Source: Alphaproteobacteria bacterium (lineage in GTDB: Bacteria; Pseudomonadota; Alphaproteobacteria; Acetobacterales; Acetobacteraceae). From it: 64,000 nt of DNA. Positions 35,614 through 44,832 of this stretch are shown here, one piece after another (position 1 is the stretch's first letter; every line of letters begins with the position of its first letter). The DNA is taken from positions 1-64,000 of the forward strand of contig JADZEB010000045.1 of the NCBI GenBank assembly GCA_020850755.1. Direction: 5' to 3'. Made by a program: the position numbers and the translations under genes. The notes under the pieces are model-generated. The model worked only from the letters and a program-made list of their open reading frames with translations. It was not told the origin of the DNA and searched no databases.

Positions 35614-35642
35614 TTCCTAGGCCCTGGGGCGCGGCGCGTCAA
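35614..35642 (-). promoter_or_regulatory. Putative promoter of the metZ leader
   Basis: On the minus strand TTGACG is followed after 17 bp by TAGGAA. The predicted start near 35607 would begin the transcript about 17 nt before the SAM-II aptamer, which is the expected arrangement. The -10 match is weak. Confidence 0.45.
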
Positions 35643-35677
35643 CTGGCGGAGGACGGGTCCGCAAGTCGAGCCCGATC

Positions 35678-35706
35678 TTGCCTCCGCGCCCGGCGGTTCC
35701 TATAAA
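35678..35706 (+). promoter_or_regulatory. Putative sigma70-type promoter of the tRNA-Gly gene
   Basis: TTGCCT is followed after 17 bp by TATAAA. Predicted start is near 35713, leaving a short 5' leader of about 45 nt before the tRNA. Good match and position. Confidence 0.6.
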
Positions 35707-35757
35707 CAGGACATGGCCTGCCCAGCCGGTAATCGGCTGTGGGCCTCGGCTCGGCGC

Positions 35758-35831
35758 GCGGGCGTAGTTCAATGGTAGAACGGCAGCTTCCCAAGCTGCA
35801 TACGAGGGTTCGATTCCCTTCGCCCGCTCCA
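35758..35831 (+). tRNA. tRNA-Gly (anticodon CCC)
   Basis: The 74-nt sequence folds as a standard cloverleaf. The acceptor arms GCGGGCG and CGCCCGC pair perfectly; the D-loop contains TTCAATGGTAGA; the anticodon stem GCAGC/GCTGC encloses TTCCCAA, giving anticodon CCC for the glycine codon GGG; the T arm is GAGGGTTCGATTCCCTT. CCA is encoded at 35829-35831. It is divergent from the metZ leader and lies 58 bp before hrpB. Confidence 0.95.
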
Positions 35832-35889
35832 GCCCCTTCCTCCCGGACCGCACCCTGACCCGACGCGCCGCCGCGCGCGCCTCGCCGCG

Positions 35890-38493
35890 ATGAGCGCGCC
35901 CCTGCCCGCCTCGCTGCCTGAGGAGGCGCGCGCCCTGCCGGTGGCCGAGGCGCTGCCGGCGCTGGCCGCGGCGCTCGCTCGCGCAGCGAACGCCGTGCTG
36001 GTGGCCCCGCCCGGCGCCGGCAAGACCACGCTCGCCCCGTTGGCACTCCTCTCCGCCGCCTGGCGCGGCGACGGGCGCATCGTCATGCTGGAGCCGCGGC
36101 GGCTGGCCGCGCGCGCCGCCGCCCGGCGCATGGCCGCACTCCTCGGCGAGGCGGTGGGCGGGCGCGTCGGCTTCCGCACGCGTCTGGACAGCGCCATCTC
36201 CGCCGCCACCCGCATCGAGGTCGTGACCGAGGGGCTGCTGGTGCGCCGGCTGATCGCCGATCCGACGCTGGATGGCGTCGCGGCGGTGATCTTCGACGAG
36301 TTCCACGAACGCTCGCTCGATGCCGATCTTGCGCTTGCGCTCTGCCGCGATCTGCAAGCCGCGCTGCGCCCGGAGCTGCGTCTTCTGGTGATGTCGGCCA
36401 CGCTCGACGGCGCGGCAGTGGCGCGCCTGCTCGGCATCGATGGCGTGCCCGCGCCGGTGATCGAGAGCGCGGGCCGCGCCTGGCCCGTGACCATCCGCCA
36501 CGCCGCGCGCGACCTCGCCGATGCGCGCGAACTGCCGGCGGCGATGGCCGGCGCCGTGCGGCGCATGCTGGCCGAGACGGAAGGCGACGCCGCGCCCGGC
36601 GACCTGCTCTGCTTCCTGCCGGGCATGGGCGAGATCCGGCGCACCGAGGCGCTGCTGGCCGAGGCCGGCCCCGGTCGCGGCGTGGCGGTGCATGCGCTGC
36701 ACGGCGATCTTGCCCCGGCGGCGCAGGATGCCGCACTCGCCCCCGCCGCGCCGGGCACGCGCAAGGTGGTGCTGGCCAGCGCGATCGCCGAGACCTCGCT
36801 CACGATCGAGGGCGTGCGCGTGGTGATCGATGGCGGCTTCCGCCGCGCACCGCGCTTCGATCCGGCAACGGGCCTGTCGCGGCTGTTGACATTGCGCATC
36901 TCGCGCGCCGCCGCCGCCCAGCGCACGGGGCGCGCCGGCCGGCTCGGCCCCGGCCTCTGCCTGCGGCTCTGGACCCAGGCCGCCGAGCGCGCGCTGCCGC
37001 CCTTCGACCGGCCGGAGATGGCCGAGGCCGACCTGGCCGGGCTGGCGCTCGACCTCGCCGCCTGGGGTGCCGCGCCGGAGACGCTCGCCTTCCTCGATCC
37101 GCCGCCCGCCGGCCCCTTCGCCGCCGCGCGGGCGCTGCTGGCGGCACTCGGCGCGATCGACGCCACGGGCCGCATCACCGCGCACGGGCGGCGTATGGCC
37201 GCGCTAGGCGCGCATCCGCGCCTCGCGCACATGCTGATCGCGGCGGCCGAGCAGGGGCCAGTGCAGGCCGCGCTCGCCGCCGACATCGCCGCACTGCTGG
37301 AGGAGCGCGACCCGGTGCGTGCCGCGCCGGGCCAGGAGGTCGATGCCGATATCGGGCTGCGGCTTGCCTTGCTGCGCGAGGGGGTCGGGCGGCGGCACCT
37401 GCCAGCGGGACACGCGGCCGATGCCGGGGCGATCGCGCGCATCCGCCGCGCCGCCGCGCAGACCCGCCGCCGCCTGCGCCTGCCGGCGGGCGCGCAGGCA
37501 TCCGGCGAGCCCGAAGATGCGCACACGATCGGCGCCCTGCTCGCCCTCGCCTATCCCGAGCGGCTGGCGCAGGCGCGGCCCGACACGCCGGGCAGCTATC
37601 GCCTTGCGGGCGGGGGCAGCGGCGTCCTGCCGATCACGGACGCGCTCGCGCGCGAGCCATTCCTGGTGGTGGCGAGCCTCGATGCCGCTTCCGGGCGCGC
37701 CGCGCGCATCCGCCTCGCCGCGCCGATCAGCCGCGCGGCGATCGAGGCGATTTTCGCCGAACGCATCACGCGGCGCGACAGCGTGCGGCTGGACGAGGCA
37801 ACGGGGATCGTGCTCGCGCGGCGGCAACTGCTGCTCGATGCCCTGCTGCTGGAGGAGGCGCCGCTGGCGAAGCCCGATCCCGAGGCGCTGGCGGGGGCCT
37901 TGTGCGCCGCCATTCGCGCGCGCGGCCTGTCAGTCCTTGACCTCTCGCCGGCCGCGCGCGGCTTGTGCGCCCGCGTGGGCTGGATGCGCCGCATCGAGGG
38001 CGAGGCTGCCGGCTGGCCGGACTGGTCCGAGTCCGGTCTGCTCGCGGGGCTGGAGGAGTGGCTCGCCCCGCATCTGGCCGGCATCACGCGGCTGGCCGAT
38101 CTTTCCCGACTAGACCTGTTCGCGATCCTGTTCGGCGCGCTCGACTGGACCAAGCGCCGCCGGCTGGACGAGGCCCTGCCGACGCATGTCGCGCTGCCGC
38201 GCGGCGGACGCGCACCGATCGACTATGAAGGCCCGACCCCGACCATGAGCGCGCGGGTGCAGCACCTGTTCGGGCTGCGCGCAACGCCAGGCCTCGCCGG
38301 CGGCAAGGTGCCCTTGCAGGTGGCGCTCCTTTCGCCCGCCGGGCGGCCGGTGGCGATCACCGCCGATCTCGCCGGCTTCTGGGCGCGCGGCTATGCCGAG
38401 GTGCGCAAGGATCTGCGCGGGCGATACCCCAGGCATGCCTGGCCCGAGGACCCGCTGGCGCCCCTGCCCCCGCGCGAAGGGCGCGCGCGCTAG
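35890..38493 (+). CDS. hrpB: ATP-dependent RNA helicase HrpB
   Basis: HrpB is a DEAH-type helicase of bacteria, 867 residues here against a usual 800-850. Motif I is APPGAGKTT near residue 40, motif II DEFHER near residue 136, motif III VMSATLDG, and motif VI AQRTGRAGR near residue 343. The HA2-like region and the C-terminal HrpB-specific domain follow, ending with PRHAWPEDPL. Its physiological RNA target is not established. The ATG at 35890 is the first after the tRNA. Its TAG stop shares CTAG with the convergent MFS gene. Confidence 0.93.
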   Translation: MSAPLPASLPEEARALPVAEALPALAAALARAANAVLVAPPGAGKTTLAPLALLSAAWRGDGRIVMLEPRRLAARAAARRMAALLGEAVGGRVGFRTRLDSAISAATRIEVVTEGLLVRRLIADPTLDGVAAVIFDEFHERSLDADLALALCRDLQAALRPELRLLVMSATLDGAAVARLLGIDGVPAPVIESAGRAWPVTIRHAARDLADARELPAAMAGAVRRMLAETEGDAAPGDLLCFLPGMGEIRRTEALLAEAGPGRGVAVHALHGDLAPAAQDAALAPAAPGTRKVVLASAIAETSLTIEGVRVVIDGGFRRAPRFDPATGLSRLLTLRISRAAAAQRTGRAGRLGPGLCLRLWTQAAERALPPFDRPEMAEADLAGLALDLAAWGAAPETLAFLDPPPAGPFAAARALLAALGAIDATGRITAHGRRMAALGAHPRLAHMLIAAAEQGPVQAALAADIAALLEERDPVRAAPGQEVDADIGLRLALLREGVGRRHLPAGHAADAGAIARIRRAAAQTRRRLRLPAGAQASGEPEDAHTIGALLALAYPERLAQARPDTPGSYRLAGGGSGVLPITDALAREPFLVVASLDAASGRAARIRLAAPISRAAIEAIFAERITRRDSVRLDEATGIVLARRQLLLDALLLEEAPLAKPDPEALAGALCAAIRARGLSVLDLSPAARGLCARVGWMRRIEGEAAGWPDWSESGLLAGLEEWLAPHLAGITRLADLSRLDLFAILFGALDWTKRRRLDEALPTHVALPRGGRAPIDYEGPTPTMSARVQHLFGLRATPGLAGGKVPLQVALLSPAGRPVAITADLAGFWARGYAEVRKDLRGRYPRHAWPEDPLAPLPPREGRAR

Positions 38494-39692
38494 CGGCGTG
38501 TCGCGGAACGCCGTTCGGCCAGCGCGCGGCGCAGCATCCACAGCCCGACGATGAAGGCCGGCGCCGAGGTGACCACCCAGGCCAGCGAGTAGCCGACATC
38601 GAGCTTCACCAGCACCCCGTAGGTGGGCGGCACCACCACCTGCCCGAGGCTGCCGAAGGAAAGGACGCCGCCGGTGATGCCGCCGACACGTCCGGCCGGG
38701 GCCAGGCGCGCGATCTCGGCCAGCATCACCCCATGCCAGCAGAGCACCGTGCCGGAATAGAGCACCGCCATGCCGAGCACCGCCCACCACGGCCAGTCCG
38801 GGCCGCACAGGAACGCCACCAGCGCCGCCACGCCCATGCCCGCCCCCATCATGCCGAGCACGATGCGCGGCTGGCCGAAGCGCGTGCCCACCCAGCCCCA
38901 CAGGATGCGGCCCGGGATCGCCACCATGGTGGAGAGGAAGTAGATCAGCCCCGCCTCCTCCAGGTCGTAGCCGATCACCCGCACCAGGAAGGCGGTCAGG
39001 AAGGACTGGAAGGTGATCTGCAAGCCGACGAAGCAGAACATGGTGATCGACAGCGCGCGCAGGCTTGGCGTGCGCGTCACCAGCGCGAAGGTCTCGGCGA
39101 ACTCGCTGAAGCCCAGCCGCTCCTGCGGGTTGCGGTCGGCATCGAAGCGCGCGCGCAGGGGCTGAAGCAGCACGGCAAGCAGGGCGCACAAGGCCCCGCA
39201 CACCAGGAGCGCGCCGCGCCAGCTTGTCAGGCGCGTCAGCGGCGGCGCGATCAGTCCGGCCATGGCCAGGCCCACCGGCACCCCCGACTGCTTGACCGAG
39301 AAGACCAGCGGCGCGAGCCGCGGCGGCGAGTAGCGCGCCAGCAGGTGCGAGCTTGCCGGGGTGGAAACGGTCGAGCCGATGCCGACGCAGATGGCGGAAA
39401 TCACCAGCGGCCAGATCAGCCCCGGCCCCGCCGCCGCCAGCCCGACGGCCATCAGCACGAGGCCGAGCTGGCTCGTGCGCATTGCGCCATAGCGTCGGAT
39501 CACGCCACCGCAGCCCATGGTGGCGATGCCGCCTGCCAGCGCCTGCAACCCGACATAGCTGCCGATCCAGGCGACATCGATCCCCAGCGCATCGGCTGCC
39601 GCGGGCGCGATCACGGGCAGCGTCGTCTTGGCGAAGCTGGCGAAGCTCTGCTGCACCAGCATCGCGAAGGTGGCAAGCAGGAGCGCAGTCAC
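38490..39692 (-). CDS. MFS transporter (paralogue of the one at 22327-23712)
   Basis: A 400-residue MFS protein with 12 predicted helices and a short N-terminus. Landmarks include PLVFSVKQSGVPVGLAMAG after helix 4 and WHGVMLAEIARLAPAGRVGG in the second half, both matched in the transporter at 22327-23712. The substrate is unknown. It starts 80 bp after the pyrC stop on the same strand and its TAG stop shares CTAG with hrpB. Confidence 0.85.
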   Translation of the reverse strand: MTALLLATFAMLVQQSFASFAKTTLPVIAPAAADALGIDVAWIGSYVGLQALAGGIATMGCGGVIRRYGAMRTSQLGLVLMAVGLAAAGPGLIWPLVISAICVGIGSTVSTPASSHLLARYSPPRLAPLVFSVKQSGVPVGLAMAGLIAPPLTRLTSWRGALLVCGALCALLAVLLQPLRARFDADRNPQERLGFSEFAETFALVTRTPSLRALSITMFCFVGLQITFQSFLTAFLVRVIGYDLEEAGLIYFLSTMVAIPGRILWGWVGTRFGQPRIVLGMMGAGMGVAALVAFLCGPDWPWWAVLGMAVLYSGTVLCWHGVMLAEIARLAPAGRVGGITGGVLSFGSLGQVVVPPTYGVLVKLDVGYSLAWVVTSAPAFIVGLWMLRRALAERRSATRR

Positions 39693-39772
39693 GCCCGCGG
39701 ACCTCCGGGCGCTTCCGACAGCGCGTCAGGCAGGGTTGGCGGCATGCCGGGCGCGGCCGCTCGGGCGCGCGG

Positions 39773-41131
39773 CTAGAGCATCCCGCGCGCGGCGGCGTCG
39801 CGCAGCGTCTCGGCGAAGCGGGCCGGCTTGCCGACCGGCTTGCCCTGGATGGCGTTGTCGCGCATCACCACCTGGCCGCGCACCACCGTCGCCACCGGCA
39901 TCGCCGAGACGGTGGTGCCGTCGAAGGGCGTCCAGCCGCAGGGTGAGCGGATCCAGGAATTGGTGATGGTGAAGCGCTTCTTCATGTCGACGATGGTGAG
40001 ATCGCCGTCATAGCCGGCGGCGAGCCGGCCCTTGCCGACCAGGCCATAGACCCGCGCCGGGCCCGCGCACATCAGATCGACCAGCCGCTCGATCGACAGG
40101 CGGCCGGCATTCACATGGTCGAGCATCAGCGGCACGATGGTCTGCACGCCGGAAAGGCCGGCGGGGCATTGCGGCCAGGGCTTCAGTTTGTCGGCCTTGG
40201 CGTGCGGCGCATGGTCGGATCCGACCACGTCCACCGTGCCGTCGCGCACCGCCGCCCAGGACGCCTCGTAGTGGCGGCGATCGCGGATCGGCGGGTTCAT
40301 CACGCCGAAGCCGCCGAGCTCGTAGCATTCGGGGGCGACCTGCGTGAGGTGGTTGAGCAGCACCTCGACCGTGATCAGGTCGCGCCAGTCCTTGAGGAAA
40401 TCGAGCTCCTCGGCGGTGGAGACGTGCAGGATATGCGCCCGCCGCCCCGTCTTCTGCGCCAGCGCGGCGATGCGCTTCGTGCAGCGCACCGCCGTTTCCA
40501 CGTCGCGCAGCTCGGCATGCTTGCTGTAGTGGCCGGACTTGAACTCCGCCATCGCCATGCGCTCGCGCAGGCGATACTCGTCCTCGGAGTGGTAGCAGAT
40601 GCGGCGGAATCCCTGGCGCATCACCGCTTCCAGCGTGGCGTCGTCCTCGATCAGCATGTTGCCGGTGGAGGAGCCGGCGAACACCTTGATCGCGCAGACA
40701 TTGGGCTGCACCTCCAGCGCGGCGAGCTGGTCCACATTCTCGCGCACGCCGCCGACATAAAGGCCCATATCCACCCAGGAGCGGCCCTGGATGTAGGTGC
40801 GCTTCCAGTCCAGCGTCTCGGTCGAGGCGATCAGCGGCGTGGTGTTCGGCATGTCGAACACGCAGGCGAGCCCGCCCAGCGCCGCCGCCTCGGTACCGGT
40901 GGCGATGGTCTCGATATGCTCCGATCCGGGCTCGCGGAAATGCAGGTGCGCGTCGATCAGCCCGGGCAGCACATGCAGGCCGCGCGCGTCGATCTCGGTC
41001 TGACCCGAGGCGCCGGCAAGACTGCCGATCGCCGCCACCTTGCCGTTGCGGATGCCGATATCGGCCTCGGCGGTCGCCATCGGCGTGACCGCGATGCCGC
41101 CCTTCACCAGAAGATCGAAGCGCTCGGCCAT
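39773..41131 (-). CDS. pyrC: Dihydroorotase (PyrC, type I)
   Basis: Dihydroorotase closes carbamoyl aspartate to dihydroorotate in pyrimidine synthesis. The 452-residue amidohydrolase has the metal motif DAHLHFREPGSEH near residue 63, the lysine likely to be carbamylated in IKVFAGSSTGNM, HILHVSTAEE, and the catalytic Asp motif VGSDHAPHAK near residue 308. AAGGAG lies 7 nt before the ATG at 41131. It is 16 bp after the asnB-like stop, so it is probably transcribed with the surface-sugar genes, an unusual partnership. A hydantoinase-type assignment is less likely given the HFREPG motif. Confidence 0.9.
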   Translation of the reverse strand: MAERFDLLVKGGIAVTPMATAEADIGIRNGKVAAIGSLAGASGQTEIDARGLHVLPGLIDAHLHFREPGSEHIETIATGTEAAALGGLACVFDMPNTTPLIASTETLDWKRTYIQGRSWVDMGLYVGGVRENVDQLAALEVQPNVCAIKVFAGSSTGNMLIEDDATLEAVMRQGFRRICYHSEDEYRLRERMAMAEFKSGHYSKHAELRDVETAVRCTKRIAALAQKTGRRAHILHVSTAEELDFLKDWRDLITVEVLLNHLTQVAPECYELGGFGVMNPPIRDRRHYEASWAAVRDGTVDVVGSDHAPHAKADKLKPWPQCPAGLSGVQTIVPLMLDHVNAGRLSIERLVDLMCAGPARVYGLVGKGRLAAGYDGDLTIVDMKKRFTITNSWIRSPCGWTPFDGTTVSAMPVATVVRGQVVMRDNAIQGKPVGKPARFAETLRDAAARGML

Positions 41132-41147
41132 GATGGAACTCCTTTGC

Positions 41148-42914
41148 TCAGCGGGCGGCCAAAGTGTCGAACACATCGCCGGCGGGCGGAAGCCCCCGCA
41201 TGTGCCGGCGGTGCCAGAGGGCGTAGAACAGCAGGCTCCAGGCGGCGAAGCCGCCATGCTTGCCCAGGGGGCGGCGCAGCAGCGCGGCGACATCCTCGGG
41301 GCGCGCAATCTCGGCGATCGCCGCATCGGCGGCGAGCAGGGGTGCAAACCGCGCCGCCTGCCCCTCGATCCAGGTCCCGATCGGCACGGTGAAGCCCTGC
41401 TTGCGCGCGAAGGGCCGCGCCGCCGGGAAATGGCGCGAAAGCCACTGGCGCAGCAGCCACTTGCCGCGCCCCTCGCGCACCTTGAGCGCATCGGGCAGGC
41501 GGAAGGCCGCCGCGGCCACCCCGGGATCGAGGAACGGGGTGCGCCCTTCCACGCCATGCGCCATCAGGCAGCGGTCGAGCTTGATCAGCAGATCGTTGGG
41601 CAGCCAGTCGGCGCAGTCGGTGGCCTGCGCGATCTGCAGGCGCGAACGGCCGGGCCGGTTCGCCGCCGCCTCGGCCGCCGCCAGCCCGTCGCGCCAATTG
41701 CCCGCCGGCTGGCGAAGGAGCGGAAGCCGGTCGAAGGTGCCGCGCGCGCGCATCACCCGCCCGCCCAGCCACCAGGGCCGCATGGCGCTGCGATAGCGGC
41801 CATAGCCGGCGAGCAGCTCGTCCCCGCCCTCGCCCGACAGCACCACCTTCACATCGGCGCGCGCGCGCCGGCCGAGGAACCAGGTCGGGATGATGGCGTA
41901 GTCGGCGGCCGGATCGTCGATCGCGGCGACGATCTCGGGCAGATGGTCCCACACCATCCGCTCGGTGATCAGCAGTTCCTCGTGCGCCGCACCCGCAGCC
42001 TTGGCGGTGGCGCGCGCCGCCTCGCGCTCATCGGCCGCGCCGGGGGCATCGAAGCCCGCGGTATAGGCGAGCACGGGACGGGGATTGAGCCGCGCCATCA
42101 TCGCCAGGATCGCGGCCGAATCCGTCCCGCCCGAGAGGAACATGCCGTAGGGCACGTCGGAACGCTGGTGCAGCTCGACGCTTTCCGCCAGGGCGCGATC
42201 GAAGCGATCGAGCGCGGCCTCGGCATCGATCGCTTCCGGCCCCCCTTCGGGCAGTGCCGGCTGGCGCTCGCGCGCGACGATGCGGCCCTCCTGCACCAGC
42301 ACGGTCTCGCCCGGCAGCAGGCGGCGGATTCCGGCGAAGATCGTCTCGGCGCCGGCGGTGAACTGCATCTGCAACAGCTCGTCGCGGGCGCGTGCATCGA
42401 GCCGAGGCGCCACCAGCCCGGCCGCCACCAGCGCCTGCGGCTCGGAGGCGAAGGCAAGCCCCGCCGCCGTCTCGGCGACATAGAGCGGCTTGATGCCGAA
42501 CGGATCGCGGGAAAGCAGCGCGCGGCGCGCGCCGCGATCGTGGATCGCGATCGCATACATGCCGCGCAGATGGCGCGCGAAGCCCGCCCCGTCGCTGCGA
42601 TAGAGATGGAGCGGCGGCTCGCAATCGGACTGGGTGGCGAAGCGTGCGCCGGGCATGGCGGCGCGCAACTCGCGGTAGTTGTAGATCTCGCCATTGGCGA
42701 TCAGCGCCGCCCCGCCCGGCTCGTGCAGGGGCTGGTCGCCGGTGACAAGGTCGATGATCGCCAGCCGCCGCTGCACCAGCCCCGCACCGGGCACGACATG
42801 CCGCCCCTCGCCATCGGGGCCACGATGGGCAAGCGCGCGCGCCAGCGCATCGAGCGTCGCCGCATCGGGCAGCGCCGCCGGATCGCGCAGGAAGATGCCG
42901 GCGATGCCGCACAT
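41148..42914 (-). CDS. Asparagine synthetase (glutamine-hydrolysing) AsnB-like amidotransferase
   Basis: A 588-residue AsnB-family protein. Cys2 in MCGIAGIF is the glutaminase nucleophile; LAIIDLVTGDQPL and ANGEIYNYRELR complete the class II amidotransferase domain. The synthetase domain has the ATP-pyrophosphatase loop FLSGGTDSAAI near residue 265 and SGEGGDELLAGYGRY. The gene lies directly after three glycosyltransferases, starting inside the stop codon of the GT4 gene (TGATG), as in surface-polysaccharide clusters where AsnB homologues such as WbpS amidate sugars. A role in sugar amidation is therefore as likely as asparagine synthesis. Confidence 0.9.
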   Translation of the reverse strand: MCGIAGIFLRDPAALPDAATLDALARALAHRGPDGEGRHVVPGAGLVQRRLAIIDLVTGDQPLHEPGGAALIANGEIYNYRELRAAMPGARFATQSDCEPPLHLYRSDGAGFARHLRGMYAIAIHDRGARRALLSRDPFGIKPLYVAETAAGLAFASEPQALVAAGLVAPRLDARARDELLQMQFTAGAETIFAGIRRLLPGETVLVQEGRIVARERQPALPEGGPEAIDAEAALDRFDRALAESVELHQRSDVPYGMFLSGGTDSAAILAMMARLNPRPVLAYTAGFDAPGAADEREAARATAKAAGAAHEELLITERMVWDHLPEIVAAIDDPAADYAIIPTWFLGRRARADVKVVLSGEGGDELLAGYGRYRSAMRPWWLGGRVMRARGTFDRLPLLRQPAGNWRDGLAAAEAAANRPGRSRLQIAQATDCADWLPNDLLIKLDRCLMAHGVEGRTPFLDPGVAAAAFRLPDALKVREGRGKWLLRQWLSRHFPAARPFARKQGFTVPIGTWIEGQAARFAPLLAADAAIAEIARPEDVAALLRRPLGKHGGFAAWSLLFYALWHRRHMRGLPPAGDVFDTLAAR

Positions 42915-43972
42915 CAGCGGGTGCCCGCGTTGGTGCCGGCGCTGACGGCGGCGAGGAAGTCGCGCCAGCGCGCCACGACGGCGGCCTCGGTGAACCGGGC
43001 GAGATAGGCGGTGCGGCCGGCGGCGCCGATGGCGGCGGCGCGCGCCGGGTCGGCGAGCAACGCGGCGATCGCATCGGCCAGCGCGCCCGGACGCTCGGCC
43101 GGCACCAGAAGGCCGGTGCGGCCATCCTCGATCAGCTCGGCGGGGCCGTCGCTCGCCGCCGCCACCACGGCGCGCCCAGCCGACCAGGCTTCGAGCACGA
43201 CATTGCCCAAGGGCTCGTGCCGCGAGGGGCAGACGAACAGGTCGCAGGCGGCCAGCAGCGCCGCCACATCCTCGCGCCAGCCGAGGAAGCGCAGGCGCGG
43301 CGCGACACCCAGACGCTCGGCCAGCGCAGCCAGCGCGCCACGCTCCGGCCCCTCGCCGGCGAGCCAGAGATGCGCGCCGGGCAGGCGCGCCATCGCCTCG
43401 ATCAGCACGTCGAACGCCTTGTTGCGATGCAGCCGCCCGAGCCCGAGCAGGAGCGGCGCATCGTGCGGTGTATCCAGGCTGGCGCGCGCGATCGGCGCGG
43501 CGCCCTTGGCGGCTTCGGTCGCGTCGGCGGCGAAGTTCGGCAAATAGTGCACGCGCGCCGGCTCCCACCCCTGCGCCTCGATCCAGCGGCAGAGCGTGCG
43601 CGTGTTGCCGATCAGGTGCGCGCAATGGCGGTAGTATTTCAGGTCGTAGAAACCGCCCAGCCGCCCGGCCAGCACCCAGGGGCCTTGCGGCGTGAAGCGC
43701 GCGGCGCGGTTCATCCAGGCTACCACCACCGCGGGGGCGAAGGCGGCAAGCGCACGCTTCAGGCGCGGGCGCGTGAACAGGTCGAGCGGCCCGCCGAAGC
43801 CGAGTTCGACCGGCGCCAGGCCGGCCGCATGCAGCCGCGCCGCGCGCGCCGCGTCGGCGCGGATCACGGCAAGCGTCTCGATGCCGCCGCGCGCCAGCGC
43901 CGGCACCAGCCGCTCGTAGAAGCCCTCGGCCCCGCCCTGCGCCGCTCCGGCCATCACCTGCGCCACGCGCAT
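42914..43972 (-). CDS. Glycosyltransferase family 4 protein
   Basis: A 352-residue GT-B fold glycosyltransferase. The acceptor half starts RVAQVMAGAAQGGAEGFYERL; the donor half has GLGRLHRNKAFDVLIEAMA and the EX7E-type motif EPLGNVVLEAWSAGRAVVA. Donor and acceptor sugars are unknown; context suggests lipopolysaccharide core or another surface glycan. The ATG at 43972 shares one base with the TGA of the upstream GT2 gene, and its stop overlaps the asnB-like start, so the operon is tightly coupled. Confidence 0.9.
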   Translation of the reverse strand: MRVAQVMAGAAQGGAEGFYERLVPALARGGIETLAVIRADAARAARLHAAGLAPVELGFGGPLDLFTRPRLKRALAAFAPAVVVAWMNRAARFTPQGPWVLAGRLGGFYDLKYYRHCAHLIGNTRTLCRWIEAQGWEPARVHYLPNFAADATEAAKGAAPIARASLDTPHDAPLLLGLGRLHRNKAFDVLIEAMARLPGAHLWLAGEGPERGALAALAERLGVAPRLRFLGWREDVAALLAACDLFVCPSRHEPLGNVVLEAWSAGRAVVAAASDGPAELIEDGRTGLLVPAERPGALADAIAALLADPARAAAIGAAGRTAYLARFTEAAVVARWRDFLAAVSAGTNAGTR

Positions 43973-44832
43973 CAGCGCGCGCCTTCGGCCGGTGGCGGTG
44001 GTGACGGCGACTCCTGCGGGCGGTGCCGCTCCGGCTCCAGCCGCGCCTTGAGGTGCGCAAGCAGCGGGAACAGCCCGGCGCAGAGCGCGATCAGGATGCC
44101 CCAGCCGCCCTCGCGATAGCCCTTGCGGCCGACATAGCACTTGAAGAAACGGCTGATCAGCCGGCGCAGGTTGCCGCGCATCGTGCCGATATCGCCCTGC
44201 GCCAGGAGGTCGGTGGCCTTCGCCGCGGCGTAGCGGTCGAGCCGGCGCAGCATGTCGGAGATCGAGGCATCGACGTGATGCACCAAGGGCGCGGAAAGCC
44301 GCGGACCCTTGCCGCGCGGCGCATTCCAGGCCAGTGCCGGGTGGATGCGCTGCATGCCCCAGCGCTTGACGCCGCGACGGGTCAGGCGCGGCACGGCCGA
44401 GGTGCCGAAGCTGCCGCCCCAGCCATGCCGCACCAGCCGCTCGCCGACATAGTTGTCCACCGGCACCTCGTGCCAGTCATGGACCGAGCGCGCGATCACC
44501 TGCCGGATCTCGGCCGCAAGCGCCGGCCCGACGCGCTCGTCGGCATCGACCTCCAGCACCCATTCGCCGCGGCAGGCCTCGAGCCCGTGGTTGCGCCGCG
44601 CGCCCTCCACCTCCCAGGCGCCCTCGATCACCTGCGCGCCGGCCGCGCGCGCGAGCGCGGGCGAGTCATCGGTGTTGCGATCCAGGACGACAACGACTTC
44701 ATCCGCGAAGGCAAGCCCGGCCAGGCACTCGTGCAGCTGGTGCGCCTCGTTGCGCGCCACGACGAGCGCGCTCAGGCTAGGCGTCCCGTCGGCGCGCACG
44801 AGCGGCGCGGCTTGCGCGCACGGAGCGCTCAC
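43972..44832 (-). CDS. Glycosyltransferase family 2 protein (WaaE/KdtX-like)
   Basis: A 286-residue GT-A fold transferase with LSALVVARNEAHQL, DEVVVVLDRNTDDSPALA, RRNHGLEACRGEWVLEVDADERVG (containing the DxD metal site) and the HHVDASISDMLRRLDRYA segment seen in LPS-core glucosyltransferases of the WaaE/LpsA type. A hydrophobic stretch near residue 245 (GILIALCAGLFPLLAHL) may bind the membrane. The start is GTG at 44832, overlapping the upstream stop as GTGA. A Pro-rich tail ends the protein. Confidence 0.9.
   Translation of the reverse strand: MSAPCAQAAPLVRADGTPSLSALVVARNEAHQLHECLAGLAFADEVVVVLDRNTDDSPALARAAGAQVIEGAWEVEGARRNHGLEACRGEWVLEVDADERVGPALAAEIRQVIARSVHDWHEVPVDNYVGERLVRHGWGGSFGTSAVPRLTRRGVKRWGMQRIHPALAWNAPRGKGPRLSAPLVHHVDASISDMLRRLDRYAAAKATDLLAQGDIGTMRGNLRRLISRFFKCYVGRKGYREGGWGILIALCAGLFPLLAHLKARLEPERHRPQESPSPPPPAEGAR

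Noticed and set aside
35758..35831. tRNA gene as an integration site for a mobile island
   Set aside because: The next gene downstream is the housekeeping helicase hrpB; no integrase and no repeated tRNA 3' end were noticed.
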